This document shows, piece after piece, positions 14,938 through 24,269 of a DNA stretch of 64,000 bases; positions within the stretch are counted from its first letter, which is position 1; every line of letters starts with the position of its first letter. This DNA comes from Pseudomonadota bacterium (GTDB lineage: Bacteria > Pseudomonadota > Alphaproteobacteria > Sphingomonadales > Sphingomonadaceae). Made by a program: the position numbers and the translations under genes. Where the stretch lies: contig JAFAFE010000006.1 of NCBI GenBank assembly GCA_023423655.1, positions 806,001 through 870,000 on the forward strand, written 5' to 3'. The notes under the pieces were generated by a model. The model worked only from the letters and a program-made list of their open reading frames with translations. It made no database searches and was not told the DNA's origin.

Positions 14938-16700
14938 AGTAACTCCGCTTCCATTATGCCGCGCACGCTGTTGCCGATATAAAAACCGTCCTTCAGGTCA
15001 TCGGCGGTTAGTGTGGCTTCGACCGCGCGGCCTTCTTCCACTAGGTCGTTGCGCAAGACGCCGGGGAGCAAGCTTTGGGCTAAGGGCGGGGTGAGGAGTT
15101 GGCCGTCGCGTTCGACGAACAGGCTGGTGAAGCTGCCTTCGGTGAGGCTGCCGTCGGGGGCGATAAACACCACTTCAAATGCGCCGCTCTCCCGCCGTGC
15201 CTGATCGTAAAAGCCGCGCTCGGTGCATTTGTGGCGGAGGCGCCAGTCGGACGTGTCGACCGGAAGCGGCGCGAGCGCGACCTTGACGGGGGCCTTAGGG
15301 GCGTCCGGCATCGGCCCGGTTTCGATGGAAATGCTTCCGCGCCGCGACAAGAGCATCCGGATTTTGGCAGGCGCGCGCAAACGGAAGGTTGCCGCCTGTA
15401 ATTCATTGCGCGCCGCATGGCGGTCAAAGGCAAAGCCCAACTCTTCCGAACTGGCCTTGAGCCGCGCCAGATGACGCTCCAGCCTTGCTATCCCTTCATT
15501 GGGATCAAAGGCCATGGTTTCTATGAGATCAAAGCGTGGCGCGCTTTCCACAAACCGTCCCTTTGCCAGACATTCCGCCCATTCGGCGTTTTTACGGGAA
15601 TCGGCAACGATTCCAGACCCAAGCCCCAATGCGGCATAGTGGCTGTCTTTTTCAATAAGCAATGTGCGGATTGCCACATTAAATGCAGCCTCCGTCATGC
15701 CCGCTATATAGCCGATCGAACCGGTATAGAGCGCGCGGGGCGCGCTTTCGGTCGCCGCGATAACTTCCATCGCGCGGATTTTGGGTGCGCCGGTGATCGA
15801 CCCGCACGGGAAAGCCTGACGCAGCACATCGACCGCATTATGCCCGTCCGAAAGCTGCGCTTCCACCGATGAAATCATCTGGTGGACGGTCGGATATTGC
15901 TCGACATGGAACAGGTCGGGGACGCGCACGCTGCCGGGCTTTGCAACGCGCGACAGGTCGTTGCGGATAAGGTCCACGATCATCAGATTTTCGGCGCGCT
16001 GTTTGGGATCGCTCGCTAGCTGTGCGGCTTGTTCGGCATCGCGGGCCGGATCGGGGTCGCGCAGCGCGGTGCCTTTCATCGGCCGCGCCATCAGGCTTCG
16101 CCCGCGCTGGCTGAAGAAAAGTTCGGGCGAAAAGGATAATATCCAATGCGTGCCGGTAAAAATAATCCCGCCATAGCCCGCGCGCTGCCGCTCGCGCAGC
16201 CGTGCATAAAGGGCGAGCGGATGGCCGCCGAAACGCACAACGCTCATGAAAGTGAAGTTCGCCTGATAAATATCGCCCGCATGGATATAGGCGAGGATGC
16301 GCTCTAGTGCGTGGTCATAATCGGCGCGGGAGAGGCGCGGTTCGGCGGCGCTCGCCCATGCGCCTGCGGGGTCGGGGAGGAGCGCGGGCACATCGTCAGC
16401 CGCGATCCGTTCCATGCGGGCAAACCGCGCAAACCAGCCGAGCGGGAGCGCGGACGGCGGGGCTTGCCTTTCAACCCTGTCAACGCGCGGTTCGAACGCG
16501 CCCGCCGCATCATAAGCGAGATAGCCTGCAAGCAACGCGCCTTGCTGCGCTTCCTTGTCCATCCAATCGACCAGCGCGCGGACCTCTTGGGTGGTGCGCG
16601 CAATCTCTATCTGTTCGGGCGCGCGGAACAGGCGGGCAGGCACCGCCCCGTCAGCGCGCGCATCATCAAGCAGCACAAAAGGGCGGGAGGCGTCTAGCAT
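14934..16700 (-). CDS. pabBC: Fused aminodeoxychorismate synthase component I and 4-amino-4-deoxychorismate lyase
   Basis: 588-residue fusion. Residues 1 to about 375 are the chorismate-binding PabB domain, with SPELFF, RPMKGTA, IVDLIRNDLSRV and the signature GSITGAPKIRAMEVI. After a short linker, about 395-588 form a class IV PLP aminotransferase fold resembling PabC (LIETM, LERHLARL, SLTEGSFTSLF, LLPGVLR). Together they turn chorismate plus ammonia from a PabA glutaminase, not in this window, into p-aminobenzoate for folate. The fusion is common in sphingomonads. Conserved residues look intact. It overlaps the next gene by 4 nt. Confidence 0.9.
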   Translation of the reverse strand: MLDASRPFVLLDDARADGAVPARLFRAPEQIEIARTTQEVRALVDWMDKEAQQGALLAGYLAYDAAGAFEPRVDRVERQAPPSALPLGWFARFARMERIAADDVPALLPDPAGAWASAAEPRLSRADYDHALERILAYIHAGDIYQANFTFMSVVRFGGHPLALYARLRERQRAGYGGIIFTGTHWILSFSPELFFSQRGRSLMARPMKGTALRDPDPARDAEQAAQLASDPKQRAENLMIVDLIRNDLSRVAKPGSVRVPDLFHVEQYPTVHQMISSVEAQLSDGHNAVDVLRQAFPCGSITGAPKIRAMEVIAATESAPRALYTGSIGYIAGMTEAAFNVAIRTLLIEKDSHYAALGLGSGIVADSRKNAEWAECLAKGRFVESAPRFDLIETMAFDPNEGIARLERHLARLKASSEELGFAFDRHAARNELQAATFRLRAPAKIRMLLSRRGSISIETGPMPDAPKAPVKVALAPLPVDTSDWRLRHKCTERGFYDQARRESGAFEVVFIAPDGSLTEGSFTSLFVERDGQLLTPPLAQSLLPGVLRNDLVEEGRAVEATLTADDLKDGFYIGNSVRGIMEAELL

Positions 16701-16773
16701 GGCCGGCTCATCATGGCAGAGCTATCACGGCACGGCTACCATAGTAGCGCATCTTTTAACCGGGCGCACGCCG

Positions 16774-16789
16774 GCGCTAAATTTAGCGC
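16774..16789. repeat. Perfect 16-bp palindrome over a stop codon
   Basis: GCGCTAAATTTAGCGC is fully self-complementary and contains the TAA stop of the minus-strand gene at 16783-17259. It could act as a weak terminator stem or a protein site; there is no T-run after it. Confidence 0.4.
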
Positions 16790-17259
16790 ACCCGCTTCAC
16801 GCGGAACGGGCGGCCCCCGTCAATTTTGGCGATATAGCTGCCGAGCGGGCCTTTGCGAATTTCCAATGATGCGCCGACCTTGGGGTCGCGCCCCGTGGTG
16901 GTGCGTTCGCTCTGCGTCCACACAGCCCCCGTGTCGAGCGCCATCGTCCAGCCGGTATAGCGGTCATATTGGACCTGCGTGATTTTGGAGGTGATGTTGG
17001 TGATTTCGGCATCGCGCACCTCTTGCGGGACCATCGCGCCGGTAGCGCCAAAATCGCGCTGGGGGTCGCGCTCGGCTTTCTTGCCGCCAAAGTCGCGCTG
17101 CGCTTCATCCACCAGCCGGTCATAACAGGCAAGGCGCGCGTCGCGGTCGGCAATGGCGCGGCAGGCTTGCATGTCGCGATCCGCTTTGGCCGAAGCGGCG
17201 GCGGGAAGCCCCGTGGCCAAAAGGACGAGCAACGATGAAGCCTTGATAACGGGGTGCAT
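16783..17259 (-). CDS. Small secreted protein with C-x(9)-RLACYD motif
   Basis: 158 residues: signal peptide (SSLLVLLATGLPAAASA), then MQACRAIADRDARLACYDRLVDEA at about 30-53. The motif of two Cys with RLxCYD recurs in small periplasmic proteins of alphaproteobacteria and probably forms a disulfide hairpin. The C-terminal half (ITSKITQVQYDRYTGWTMALDTGAVW, then LGSYIAKIDGGRPFRVKRV) looks like a small beta barrel. Function is unknown. It is divergent from fadD and has GAGGAGACAGG before the start. Confidence 0.8.
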   Translation of the reverse strand: MHPVIKASSLLVLLATGLPAAASAKADRDMQACRAIADRDARLACYDRLVDEAQRDFGGKKAERDPQRDFGATGAMVPQEVRDAEITNITSKITQVQYDRYTGWTMALDTGAVWTQSERTTTGRDPKVGASLEIRKGPLGSYIAKIDGGRPFRVKRVR

Positions 17260-17448
17260 AATCCTGTCTCCTCGGCAATAACGGGGGGGCAGGCCGATGC
17301 GTGCGCGGCCCCGCTATGATCCTGATAGGAGGGCATAGAAGCGCGCCCGTCGAAATAGCAACAGAAACTTGTGCAAGCCGCACCGCAAAGCACATAAACG
17401 CACAAAGAAATTTGCAGGAAAGCCGCAGATATACTAGCCTTCATAGCC

Positions 17449-19269
17449 ATGGAAGAGGATAACGAATCAACCCCGACAAATTCCGTTACGGCATCTTTGA
17501 CGCCTGCCGACGGAGGCCCTGAAGTAAGTGGTGTAGCTATTGGCGCGGCTGTGAACCCGCCTGCGCGCGATGCTGTCTCGCCAGAGACAATCTGGCTCAC
17601 CGAATATGGCCATCCGGTGCCGTGGAACACGCAATTTCCGCCGCTCACCGTGCCGGATATGTTTTTCGCCTCCGCCAAAGCCAAAGGGGATGCCGCGCTG
17701 CTCGATTTTATGGGCCGCACGTACAGCTATGCCGACAATGAAGCCGCGATCCGCAAGGTCGCCAAGGGACTGCAACAGCTTGGCGTGACCAAAGGCACGC
17801 GCGTCGGCCTGTTCCTGCCCAACACCCCCCATTATGTCGCGGCTTATTATGGCGCGATGCTGGCGGGCGCGATTGTTGTGAATTTCTCGCCGCTTTATAC
17901 GGTCGAGGAACTGGCCGCGCAGGTCGAAGATAGCGGCACCGAAATCCTGTTCACTTTGTCGGCGTCGGCCTTGTTGCCGACCGCGCTCAAAGTCCTCGAC
18001 AAATCAAGCCTCAAGCGGCTGGTGGTCGGTTCGGTTGCGGGCGTGCTGCCGCCGGTCAAATCCTTCCTGTTCCGGATGCTCAAGAAAAAGGAAGTCACGC
18101 CTTTTCCGGAAAATGACGACCGCATCACCCATTTTTCCGACCTCATCGCCAATGACGGCCACCCCCAGCCGGTGACGCTGGATGCGGAAGATGTGGCGCT
18201 GCTGCAATATACCGGCGGGACGACCGGCAGCCCCAAGGGCGCGATGCTGACCCATCAAAACCTCACCGCCAATGCGCGGCAGGTGAACGCGATTGACCCG
18301 CGCCGCGACGATGAAGCCGAAGAAGACCGGATCATGGGCATCCTCCCCTTCTTCCATGTGTTCGCCAATACCTGTGTGTTGAACCGCACGGTCAATCATG
18401 GCGGGCTTATCGTCATGCTGCCGCGCTTTGATGCAGCGCAAGTGCTGGCCGCGATTGCACGCACCAAGCCGGTTGCTATGCCGGGCGTGCCGACCATGTA
18501 TCAGGCCCTGCTCGACAATCCGGAAACCGCGAAGATCGACTTTTCCTCGCTGCGTGTCTGTATTTCGGGCGGCGCGCCGATGCCGCATGAAGTGCGCGAA
18601 CGGTTTGAAACGCTCACCGGTTCGTCGGTGGTCGAAGGCTATGGCCTCACCGAAAGTTCGGGCGTGGTGTCGTGCAACCCCTATGAAGGCGTGAACCGGT
18701 CCGGCACCATCGGTCAGCCGGTCCCCGGCACCCATATCCGTCTGGTCGACAAGGAAGACCCGACCAAGCTTGCCGCCCCCGGAGAACCGGGCGAATTGCT
18801 GCTCAAAGGGCCGCAGATGATGAAAGGCTATTGGAACCGCCCCGACGCGGACGCCGAAGTCTTTATCGACGGCTATATGCGCACCGGCGACGTCGCGATC
18901 CTCCACCCTGACGGCTATATCGAAATTGTCGATCGCCTGAAGGATATGATTGCGGTCGGCGGCTTCAAAGTCTTTCCCAGCCAGATCGAAGATGTTCTTT
19001 ACAAACATGATGCGGTCAAAGAGGCGCTCGTCATCGGGATTCCGGACACTTATCGCGGCGAAACCCCCAAGGCGTTTGTGACCTTACAGGAAGGCACGGA
19101 AATCACCGCGCCCGAACTGATGAAATGGCTGAACCCGCAACTGGGCAAGCATGAGCGTGTATCGGAACTCGAAATCCGCGCCGAGCTACCCAAAACCATG
19201 ATCGGCAAATTGTCGCGCAAGGAACTGGTTGCGGAAGAAAAAGCCAAACGCGAGGCGCAAGCGGCCTGA
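17449..19269 (+). CDS. fadD: Long-chain fatty acid--CoA ligase
   Basis: 606-residue ANL-superfamily acyl-CoA synthetase that activates fatty acids with ATP and CoA. Motifs in order: YTGGTTGSPKGA (P-loop, about 259-270), VEGYGLTESSGV (adenylate site), YMRTGDVA (A8/hinge approach), VGGFKVFPSQIEDVL and the C-terminal catalytic Lys in PKTMIGKLSRKEL. The first 40 residues are poorly conserved in type (MEEDNESTPTNSV) and the true start may be a later GTG; TATACT just 14 nt before the ATG would leave a very short leader. It fits with the acyl-CoA dehydrogenase at 25648 in beta-oxidation. Confidence 0.9.
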   Translation: MEEDNESTPTNSVTASLTPADGGPEVSGVAIGAAVNPPARDAVSPETIWLTEYGHPVPWNTQFPPLTVPDMFFASAKAKGDAALLDFMGRTYSYADNEAAIRKVAKGLQQLGVTKGTRVGLFLPNTPHYVAAYYGAMLAGAIVVNFSPLYTVEELAAQVEDSGTEILFTLSASALLPTALKVLDKSSLKRLVVGSVAGVLPPVKSFLFRMLKKKEVTPFPENDDRITHFSDLIANDGHPQPVTLDAEDVALLQYTGGTTGSPKGAMLTHQNLTANARQVNAIDPRRDDEAEEDRIMGILPFFHVFANTCVLNRTVNHGGLIVMLPRFDAAQVLAAIARTKPVAMPGVPTMYQALLDNPETAKIDFSSLRVCISGGAPMPHEVRERFETLTGSSVVEGYGLTESSGVVSCNPYEGVNRSGTIGQPVPGTHIRLVDKEDPTKLAAPGEPGELLLKGPQMMKGYWNRPDADAEVFIDGYMRTGDVAILHPDGYIEIVDRLKDMIAVGGFKVFPSQIEDVLYKHDAVKEALVIGIPDTYRGETPKAFVTLQEGTEITAPELMKWLNPQLGKHERVSELEIRAELPKTMIGKLSRKELVAEEKAKREAQAA

Positions 19270-19382
19270 TTAGTCGGTAATGCTGGACATCGGATAAAGC
19301 GGGGCAGCCATAAAGCTGGTCTTCACCGGAAACAGGATAAGGTCTCTGGCCGAAACGCCTGCGAGCCGGTAGAAGAGCCGGC

Positions 19383-20579
19383 ATGGTAACCATCCACCGG
19401 TTGAATATATTGGCCCGGCGCGCCGCGCTGGCGGTTTGTGTGCTGCCTTTCGCCCTGCTGCCTTCGGGCGGCGTAGCGGCGTTGACCTTGGTTCAAGGAC
19501 AGGCGCAGGGGCAGGCCAAGCCACAAACGCAGCAACTTGCAAAAGCCCCACCCGCGCGGGCGGCCAATGCGGCCTCTCCCGATAGCGACGTGCTCGAAAC
19601 CTATCGCGGACTGGCCGCGGCGGACAAAAGGGTCAATGCCATCGGCTACCGGCTGGCGCTCTCCGCGCGCGATTGGTGCCGCGATACGGTGCCGAGCCTT
19701 GGCTGGCTGCTCACCGACCGCGCGCAATATCCGGCCAAGGACCAGCGCGCCGCCGCTATGGCCTATAATACATTATGGCCCGAAAGCCCCGACATCATCA
19801 TTGCCGCGATTGCGCCGGGCAGTCCGGCGGCGCGTGGCGGCTTCCATGTCGGCGAAGCGGTGGTTGCGATAGACGGGCAAAATCTGGGCGAACTGGCCGC
19901 GACTGCTGGCGATAACAAGAAAAAGAGCGGCACCTTCAGCCGCATGGGGCTGATCGAACAGGGCATGGCCCGCTGGCTTGCCGATGGTATGGCCGAAGTG
20001 CGCGTGCAAAATGCGCTGCGTGAAGGCCAAGGCCTGTCGCTTCAGGCGACGCTCCCCGTCAAGGCGCAATCCGTCTGCGCGACCCGCTTTTCGGTGACGG
20101 CGGACGATGAAATGAACGCCGCAGCGGACGGTGCGCGTGTGCAGGTAACGGCGGCGCTCGTCGAATATGCGACCCGCGATGATGAACTGGCCGCCGTCAT
20201 CGCGCATGAATTTGCGCATAATATTTTGAAGCACCGGCTCGCGCTCAATGCGGCGGGCATCAGCCGCGGCCTGTTCCAGCAATTCGGTCGCAATGCGCGG
20301 CTCACCCGCCAGTCCGAAGATGAAGCCGACCAGCTTTCGGTATGGCTACTCGCCAAAGCTGGCTATGACCCTTATGCGGCGGCGCGGATGTGGGAAAGGT
20401 TCGGGCCGGAACATGATGGCGGCATCCTGCGTTCCAAAACGCATGGAAGCTGGAAGGACCGGCGCGATGCGATGCGGCGCGAGGCCGATCTTGTGACGCG
20501 CGCCTTGGCCGCCGATCCGTCCGCACGTCCCGCCCTTGTGACCCGCATCCCCGCCAAAGCCAAAGGAGCCCGAAAATGA
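19383..20579 (+). CDS. M48-family metalloprotease with PDZ domain
   Basis: 398 residues with an N-terminal hydrophobic export or anchor segment (AALAVCVLPFALLPSGGVAAL). A PDZ-like module lies at about 140-170 (IAPGSPAARGGFHVGEAVVAIDG). The M48 zinc site is HEFAH at residues 275-279, with a third ligand Glu in SEDEADQLSVWLL; the region after it matches BepA/YfgC-type proteases that act on outer-membrane proteins. Envelope quality control is a reasonable inference. The stop overlaps msrA in ATGA, so the two are coupled. Confidence 0.85.
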   Translation: MVTIHRLNILARRAALAVCVLPFALLPSGGVAALTLVQGQAQGQAKPQTQQLAKAPPARAANAASPDSDVLETYRGLAAADKRVNAIGYRLALSARDWCRDTVPSLGWLLTDRAQYPAKDQRAAAMAYNTLWPESPDIIIAAIAPGSPAARGGFHVGEAVVAIDGQNLGELAATAGDNKKKSGTFSRMGLIEQGMARWLADGMAEVRVQNALREGQGLSLQATLPVKAQSVCATRFSVTADDEMNAAADGARVQVTAALVEYATRDDELAAVIAHEFAHNILKHRLALNAAGISRGLFQQFGRNARLTRQSEDEADQLSVWLLAKAGYDPYAAARMWERFGPEHDGGILRSKTHGSWKDRRDAMRREADLVTRALAADPSARPALVTRIPAKAKGARK

Positions 20580-21109
20580 CCATTGAAACCGCAACGCTTG
20601 CCGGAGGCTGCTTCTGGTGCACCGAAGCTGTGTTCAAGGGGCTTGAAGGTGTCGAGACGGTCGAAAGCGGCTATATTGGCGGCACGGTCGAAAACCCCAG
20701 CTACAAGCAGGTTTGCACCGGCGACACCGGCCATGCCGAAGCGATCCGCATCACCTATGACGCGGCCGTCATCCGCTATGATGATCTGCTCGATGTGTTT
20801 TTTGCAACCCATGACCCGACCCAGCTTAACCGGCAGGGCAATGACATTGGCACCCAATATCGCAGCGCGATTTTTCCGCATGACGCGGGACAGGAAGACG
20901 CGGCGCACCATGCCATGACCCGCGCCGCCGCCGACCATAGCGCGCCGATTGTCACCAGCATCGAACCGCTCACCACTTGGTTCCCGGCGGAAGATTATCA
21001 TCAGGATTATTGGGAAGGCGAAGGCCAGCGCAACCCCTATTGCCTCGCGGTCATCCCGCCAAAGCTGGCGAAATTACGCAAAGGCTTTGCGGGGAAATTG
21101 GCGGAGTGA
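20576..21109 (+). CDS. msrA: Peptide-methionine (S)-S-oxide reductase
   Basis: 177 residues. GGCFWCTE at 10-17 holds the nucleophilic Cys12, and later blocks GDTGHAE, FFATHDPTQLNRQGNDIGTQYRS and EDYHQDYW are all typical of MsrA. It repairs oxidised methionine using thioredoxin. The N-terminus lacks a signal peptide, so it acts in the cytoplasm. Its start overlaps the stop of the M48 protease gene by 4 nt, tying oxidative repair to an envelope protease. Confidence 0.95.
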   Translation: MTIETATLAGGCFWCTEAVFKGLEGVETVESGYIGGTVENPSYKQVCTGDTGHAEAIRITYDAAVIRYDDLLDVFFATHDPTQLNRQGNDIGTQYRSAIFPHDAGQEDAAHHAMTRAAADHSAPIVTSIEPLTTWFPAEDYHQDYWEGEGQRNPYCLAVIPPKLAKLRKGFAGKLAE

Positions 21110-21118
21110 GGCGCGGGG

Positions 21119-21928
21119 TTATTCCGCCACGCCCGAATCCGTGGCGGTTTTGCGTTTCTTGCCTTTGCTGCCCGCGCTATCATCCTCAAGCAATTCTTCG
21201 AACAAGCCTGTAATCGCGGCATCTATGCGCTTTTGCAACGCGGGGCCAGGGGGAGTATTAAACCATTTAAACTCTATCGCCTGCCGCTGCGCTGTTAGGC
21301 TGGTCAGCTTGCGGGCGGGCGGCGTTTGCGAAAAGCGCGTAAGCATTTTCCGTTCGTCTGGCGTGAGCTGTAACGCTGCACCGATGGCCGCGCGCATCAT
21401 ATCCTTGCGCATGGCAACTGCGGAGATTTCTGCATTTTCATCATCCAGCTCGCGCGCCATTTCGGTGCTGATATTCTTGTAATCCATGCGCTCGGACAAA
21501 GAGGAAAACATCTTTTTCGCTAACGGAGACTGATAGAAAGTGATGAGCGAATCCAGTTCGGTATCCGTAAAATTGGCGGAGAAAAACTGCGTGAGGTCGG
21601 CGCGATAACCGGGCAGCATCGCGTCGCGATGCTCCATCATCAAAGGGCGCAACGTTATGATGAATTTCTTTTCAAAGTCCGGCAAAATATCCGCGATTGC
21701 GGCGAGATCGGGACTGGATTTGATGATTTGCCCGACAATGGCCTGCATCGTCCGGTCCATCGCTTCATCCGAATTGCCGACCGCAATTTGCAGATCGGCA
21801 AAATGTTGGGCCTTGGCGTTGATGGCCGCAGGGGCGGTGGAGGCAGGCGCTGCATGGGCGATAGCTGCGGGCGCGCAAAGCGTTGATGCAAGCCCCCAGC
21901 ACAGTGACATAAAAATGAAGCTACGCAT
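21119..21928 (-). CDS. DUF2059-type secreted protein
   Basis: 269 residues. ATG 21928 is chosen since GGGGGGAGAATC lies 9 nt before it and the signal peptide (MSLCWGLASTLCAPAAIAHA) begins there; an upstream in-frame ATG at 22036 adds 36 atypical residues. The mature protein is helical, with FFSANFTDTELDSLITFYQSPLAKKMFS, the conserved segment of the DUF2059 family, followed by further helices and a basic tail (KGKKRKTATDSG). Its role is unknown; the family is periplasmic. Confidence 0.8.
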   Translation of the reverse strand: MRSFIFMSLCWGLASTLCAPAAIAHAAPASTAPAAINAKAQHFADLQIAVGNSDEAMDRTMQAIVGQIIKSSPDLAAIADILPDFEKKFIITLRPLMMEHRDAMLPGYRADLTQFFSANFTDTELDSLITFYQSPLAKKMFSSLSERMDYKNISTEMARELDDENAEISAVAMRKDMMRAAIGAALQLTPDERKMLTRFSQTPPARKLTSLTAQRQAIEFKWFNTPPGPALQKRIDAAITGLFEELLEDDSAGSKGKKRKTATDSGVAE

Positions 21929-22381
21929 TTGACGTGATTCTCCCCCCGGTGAACCTGCTAATTCTGCTGGTGTGCCGCCGCAAAGTAAAGCAATTTGCAT
22001 CCGTGCAAGGACGTCCGGGATATTATCCAAACGCAATCAATCCTCTTTACGCTGTCCTACTGCCTTGCGGGCGCACAGAATGGAAATTCATGGTGCGGCA
22101 GGGGCAATAATGTGAACGGGAACAAGCGGATATTTCAAGGCGGGCGTATCCCTATAGGAGGGCATATATAGTGGTCGGAAAATTTGCCGATTTGCCCGAA
22201 CTTTGCGAAGCTAAGGGGGTGTTTTTGGCAGAAACAAGGGTTTTTCTCTGCTTTGGCGGCGGACCACAAGATATAGGGTTGCCGCTCTCCTCTTGTGGCA
22301 AAGGGCATGGGACCATCCGATATAATGAGGGGCGAATTTGATTATGGTTATTTCAAAACACCGGCTTTATGGAAAAAGTGC
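21929..22381. other. Divergent intergenic region upstream of galU
   Basis: 453 nt without a gene I can support. It must hold the promoters of the DUF2059 gene and galU. TATAAT at 22321-22326 is a good -10 element 55 nt before the galU ATG, though no TTGACA-like box lies at 16-18 nt. No stable hairpin or riboswitch-like fold stands out. Confidence 0.5.
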
Positions 22382-23257
22382 ATGACTGATATCGCTCCGA
22401 TCCGCAAAGCCGTATTCCCCGTCGCAGGTCTCGGTACCCGCTTTCTGCCCGCGACCAAAGCCATCCCCAAGGAGATGCTGCCGGTGGTGGACCGGCCGCT
22501 TATCCAATATGCGGTCGATGAAGCGCGCGAGGCGGGCATCGAGCAGATGATCTTTGTGACCGGACGCGGCAAAAGCGCCATCGAGGACCATTTCGACATT
22601 GCGTTCGAACTGGAAAAAACCATGTCCGAACGGGGCAAGGATATTTCGGTGCTGGAGCCGACCCGGCTCGGCCCGGGCAATTGCGCTTATGTGCGCCAGC
22701 AAGAACCGCTCGGCCTTGGCCATGCGATCTGGTGCGCGCGCGATATTGTGGGGGACGAACCTTTCGCGATTTTTCTCCCCGATGAATTCATGGTGGGTAA
22801 GCCCGGCTGTATGAAGCAGATGGTCGATGCCTACACCCGCATCGGCGGGGGCAATCTCATTTCGGTGCTGGAAGTCGCGCCGGAGGAAACCTCAAGCTAT
22901 GGCGTGATCGCACCGGGCAAGCGGGACGGGGCGATTACCGAAGTGACGGGTCTGGTTGAAAAACCCGCCCCCGGGACCGCGCCCTCCAACCTCATCATTT
23001 CGGGCCGCTATATCCTCCAGCCGGAGGTGATGCGCACACTCGAAAATCAGGAAAAAGGCGCAGGCGGGGAAATCCAGCTCACCGACGCGATGGCGCAGAT
23101 GATCGGCGATCAGCCTTTCCATGCGGTGACATTTGATGGACGCCGTTTCGACTGCGGCTCCAAAGCAGGCTTTGCCGCGGCCAATTTCGCTCTGGCCTTG
23201 GAACGCCCCGACATCGGCCCCGAATTGCGCGCCTTTGCGGTGGATTTACTGGGCTAA
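22382..23257 (+). CDS. galU: UTP--glucose-1-phosphate uridylyltransferase
   Basis: 291-residue nucleotidyltransferase that makes UDP-glucose for envelope polysaccharides. KAVFPVAGLGTRFLPATKAIPKEML is the signature nucleotide-binding loop; VVDRPLIQYAVDEA and FAIFLPDEF with the catalytic Asp follow, and VEKPAPGTAPSNL matches the sugar-binding part. ATG 22382 begins the conserved MTDIAPIRKAVFPVAG; in-frame codons back to 22295 give an unrelated tail. A weak GGAAAAAG precedes it. It is a single gene, convergent with aqpZ. Confidence 0.94.
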   Translation: MTDIAPIRKAVFPVAGLGTRFLPATKAIPKEMLPVVDRPLIQYAVDEAREAGIEQMIFVTGRGKSAIEDHFDIAFELEKTMSERGKDISVLEPTRLGPGNCAYVRQQEPLGLGHAIWCARDIVGDEPFAIFLPDEFMVGKPGCMKQMVDAYTRIGGGNLISVLEVAPEETSSYGVIAPGKRDGAITEVTGLVEKPAPGTAPSNLIISGRYILQPEVMRTLENQEKGAGGEIQLTDAMAQMIGDQPFHAVTFDGRRFDCGSKAGFAAANFALALERPDIGPELRAFAVDLLG

Positions 23258-23259
23258 AG

Positions 23260-23293
23260 TAAAAAAATGTGCCCCCGCTCGAAGCGGGGACAC
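23260..23293 (-). terminator. Intrinsic terminator of aqpZ
   Basis: GTGCCCCCGCT-cga-AGCGGGGACAC (23269-23293) forms a strong stem; on the minus strand it is followed by seven T (complement of 23261-23267). On the plus strand only a short AT run follows, so it may be a weaker galU terminator. Confidence 0.8.
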
Positions 23294-23306
23294 AAAATTT
23301 ACAGGC

Positions 23307-24020
23307 TTACTCGGCGGTCGAACGGGCCGTCCCGCCGATGATTTTATAAAGGATACCGCCAATCGCCCCGCCAATAATCGGCGCGACCCAGAACAGCCAA
23401 AGCTGTTGAAACGCAAGCCCGCCGACCACCAGCGCAGGACCGGTGCTCCGCGCCGGATTGACCGATGTGTTAGTGACCGGGATCGAGATCAGGTGGATGA
23501 GGGTCAGCGCAAGACCGATGGCAATCGGCGCAAAGCCCGCCGGAGCCCGGCCATCGGTTGCGCCCATGATGATGAACAGGAAAAAGCCGGTGAGGATGAC
23601 TTCGATCAGCAAGCCAGCTGCCATCGTATATTTGCCCGGCGACCCTGCATCAAAACCGTTGGCGGCCAAGCCGTTGACCGCAAGGTCATAGGCCGGGCTG
23701 CCGCTCGCAATCACATAAAGGGTGAACGCCGCCACAATCGCGCCGATCACCTGCGCGATAATATAGGCCGGAATATCCTTGGCATCGAACCGGCCACCGG
23801 CCCACAGGCCGACGGTGACGGCAGGGTTGAAATGGCCGCCGCTAATATGGCCGACCGCATAGGCCATGGTCAAAACGGTCAAGCCGAACGCCAGCGCGAC
23901 GCCTGCAAAACCGATGCCGAGTTCCGGAAAGGCCGCTGCCAGCACGGCGCTTCCGCAACCGCCGAAAACCAGCCAGAAAGTACCGAAAAATTCCGCCAAT
24001 GCTCTTTGAATGATGGTCAT
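23307..24020 (-). CDS. aqpZ: Aquaporin Z-type water channel
   Basis: 237-residue inner-membrane channel with six helices. Both half-helix motifs are intact: SGGHFNPAVTVG (first NPA) and NTSVNPARSTGP (second NPA), and the N-terminal AEFFGTFWLVFGGCGSAVLAA is the usual MIP start. A His in LTLIHLISIPVTNTSVNPARS matches the selectivity filter of water-specific AqpZ rather than GlpF. GGAGGGTCGC precedes the ATG. It is transcribed alone, with a terminator at 23260-23293. Confidence 0.94.
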   Translation of the reverse strand: MTIIQRALAEFFGTFWLVFGGCGSAVLAAAFPELGIGFAGVALAFGLTVLTMAYAVGHISGGHFNPAVTVGLWAGGRFDAKDIPAYIIAQVIGAIVAAFTLYVIASGSPAYDLAVNGLAANGFDAGSPGKYTMAAGLLIEVILTGFFLFIIMGATDGRAPAGFAPIAIGLALTLIHLISIPVTNTSVNPARSTGPALVVGGLAFQQLWLFWVAPIIGGAIGGILYKIIGGTARSTAE

Positions 24021-24118
24021 GCGACCCTCCCTCCTAGATTAAGAAACTCGACACAGACCGGCAACGCAAGGGTCGCGTTACCCCCATGACCGCGACAAGC
24101 TTTACAGGGACTATCATT

Positions 24119-24143
24119 ATTTTACGTCGGCATTGCGTAAAAT
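24119..24143. promoter_or_regulatory. Inverted repeat between aqpZ and a lipoprotein gene
   Basis: ATTTTACG-N9-CGTAAAAT gives perfect 8-bp arms 99 nt upstream of aqpZ and 127 nt upstream of the lipoprotein gene. The symmetry suits a dimeric repressor. The regulator is unknown. Confidence 0.35.
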
Positions 24144-24269
24144 CTTGCCAAAAGTGCGTCTTGCCGCAAAAGAGGGCGCTATTCACCGCGCACTCAGCGG
24201 CTATCCGCGAAGGGCTGTTATACGCGGCCCAAAGAAACGGGCGACACGCCAAGCCAGAGGACCAAGATT

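Noticed and set aside
22295..22381. Longer galU start at 22295
   Set aside because: The added residues are not typical of GalU, and the conserved N-terminus begins at 22382.
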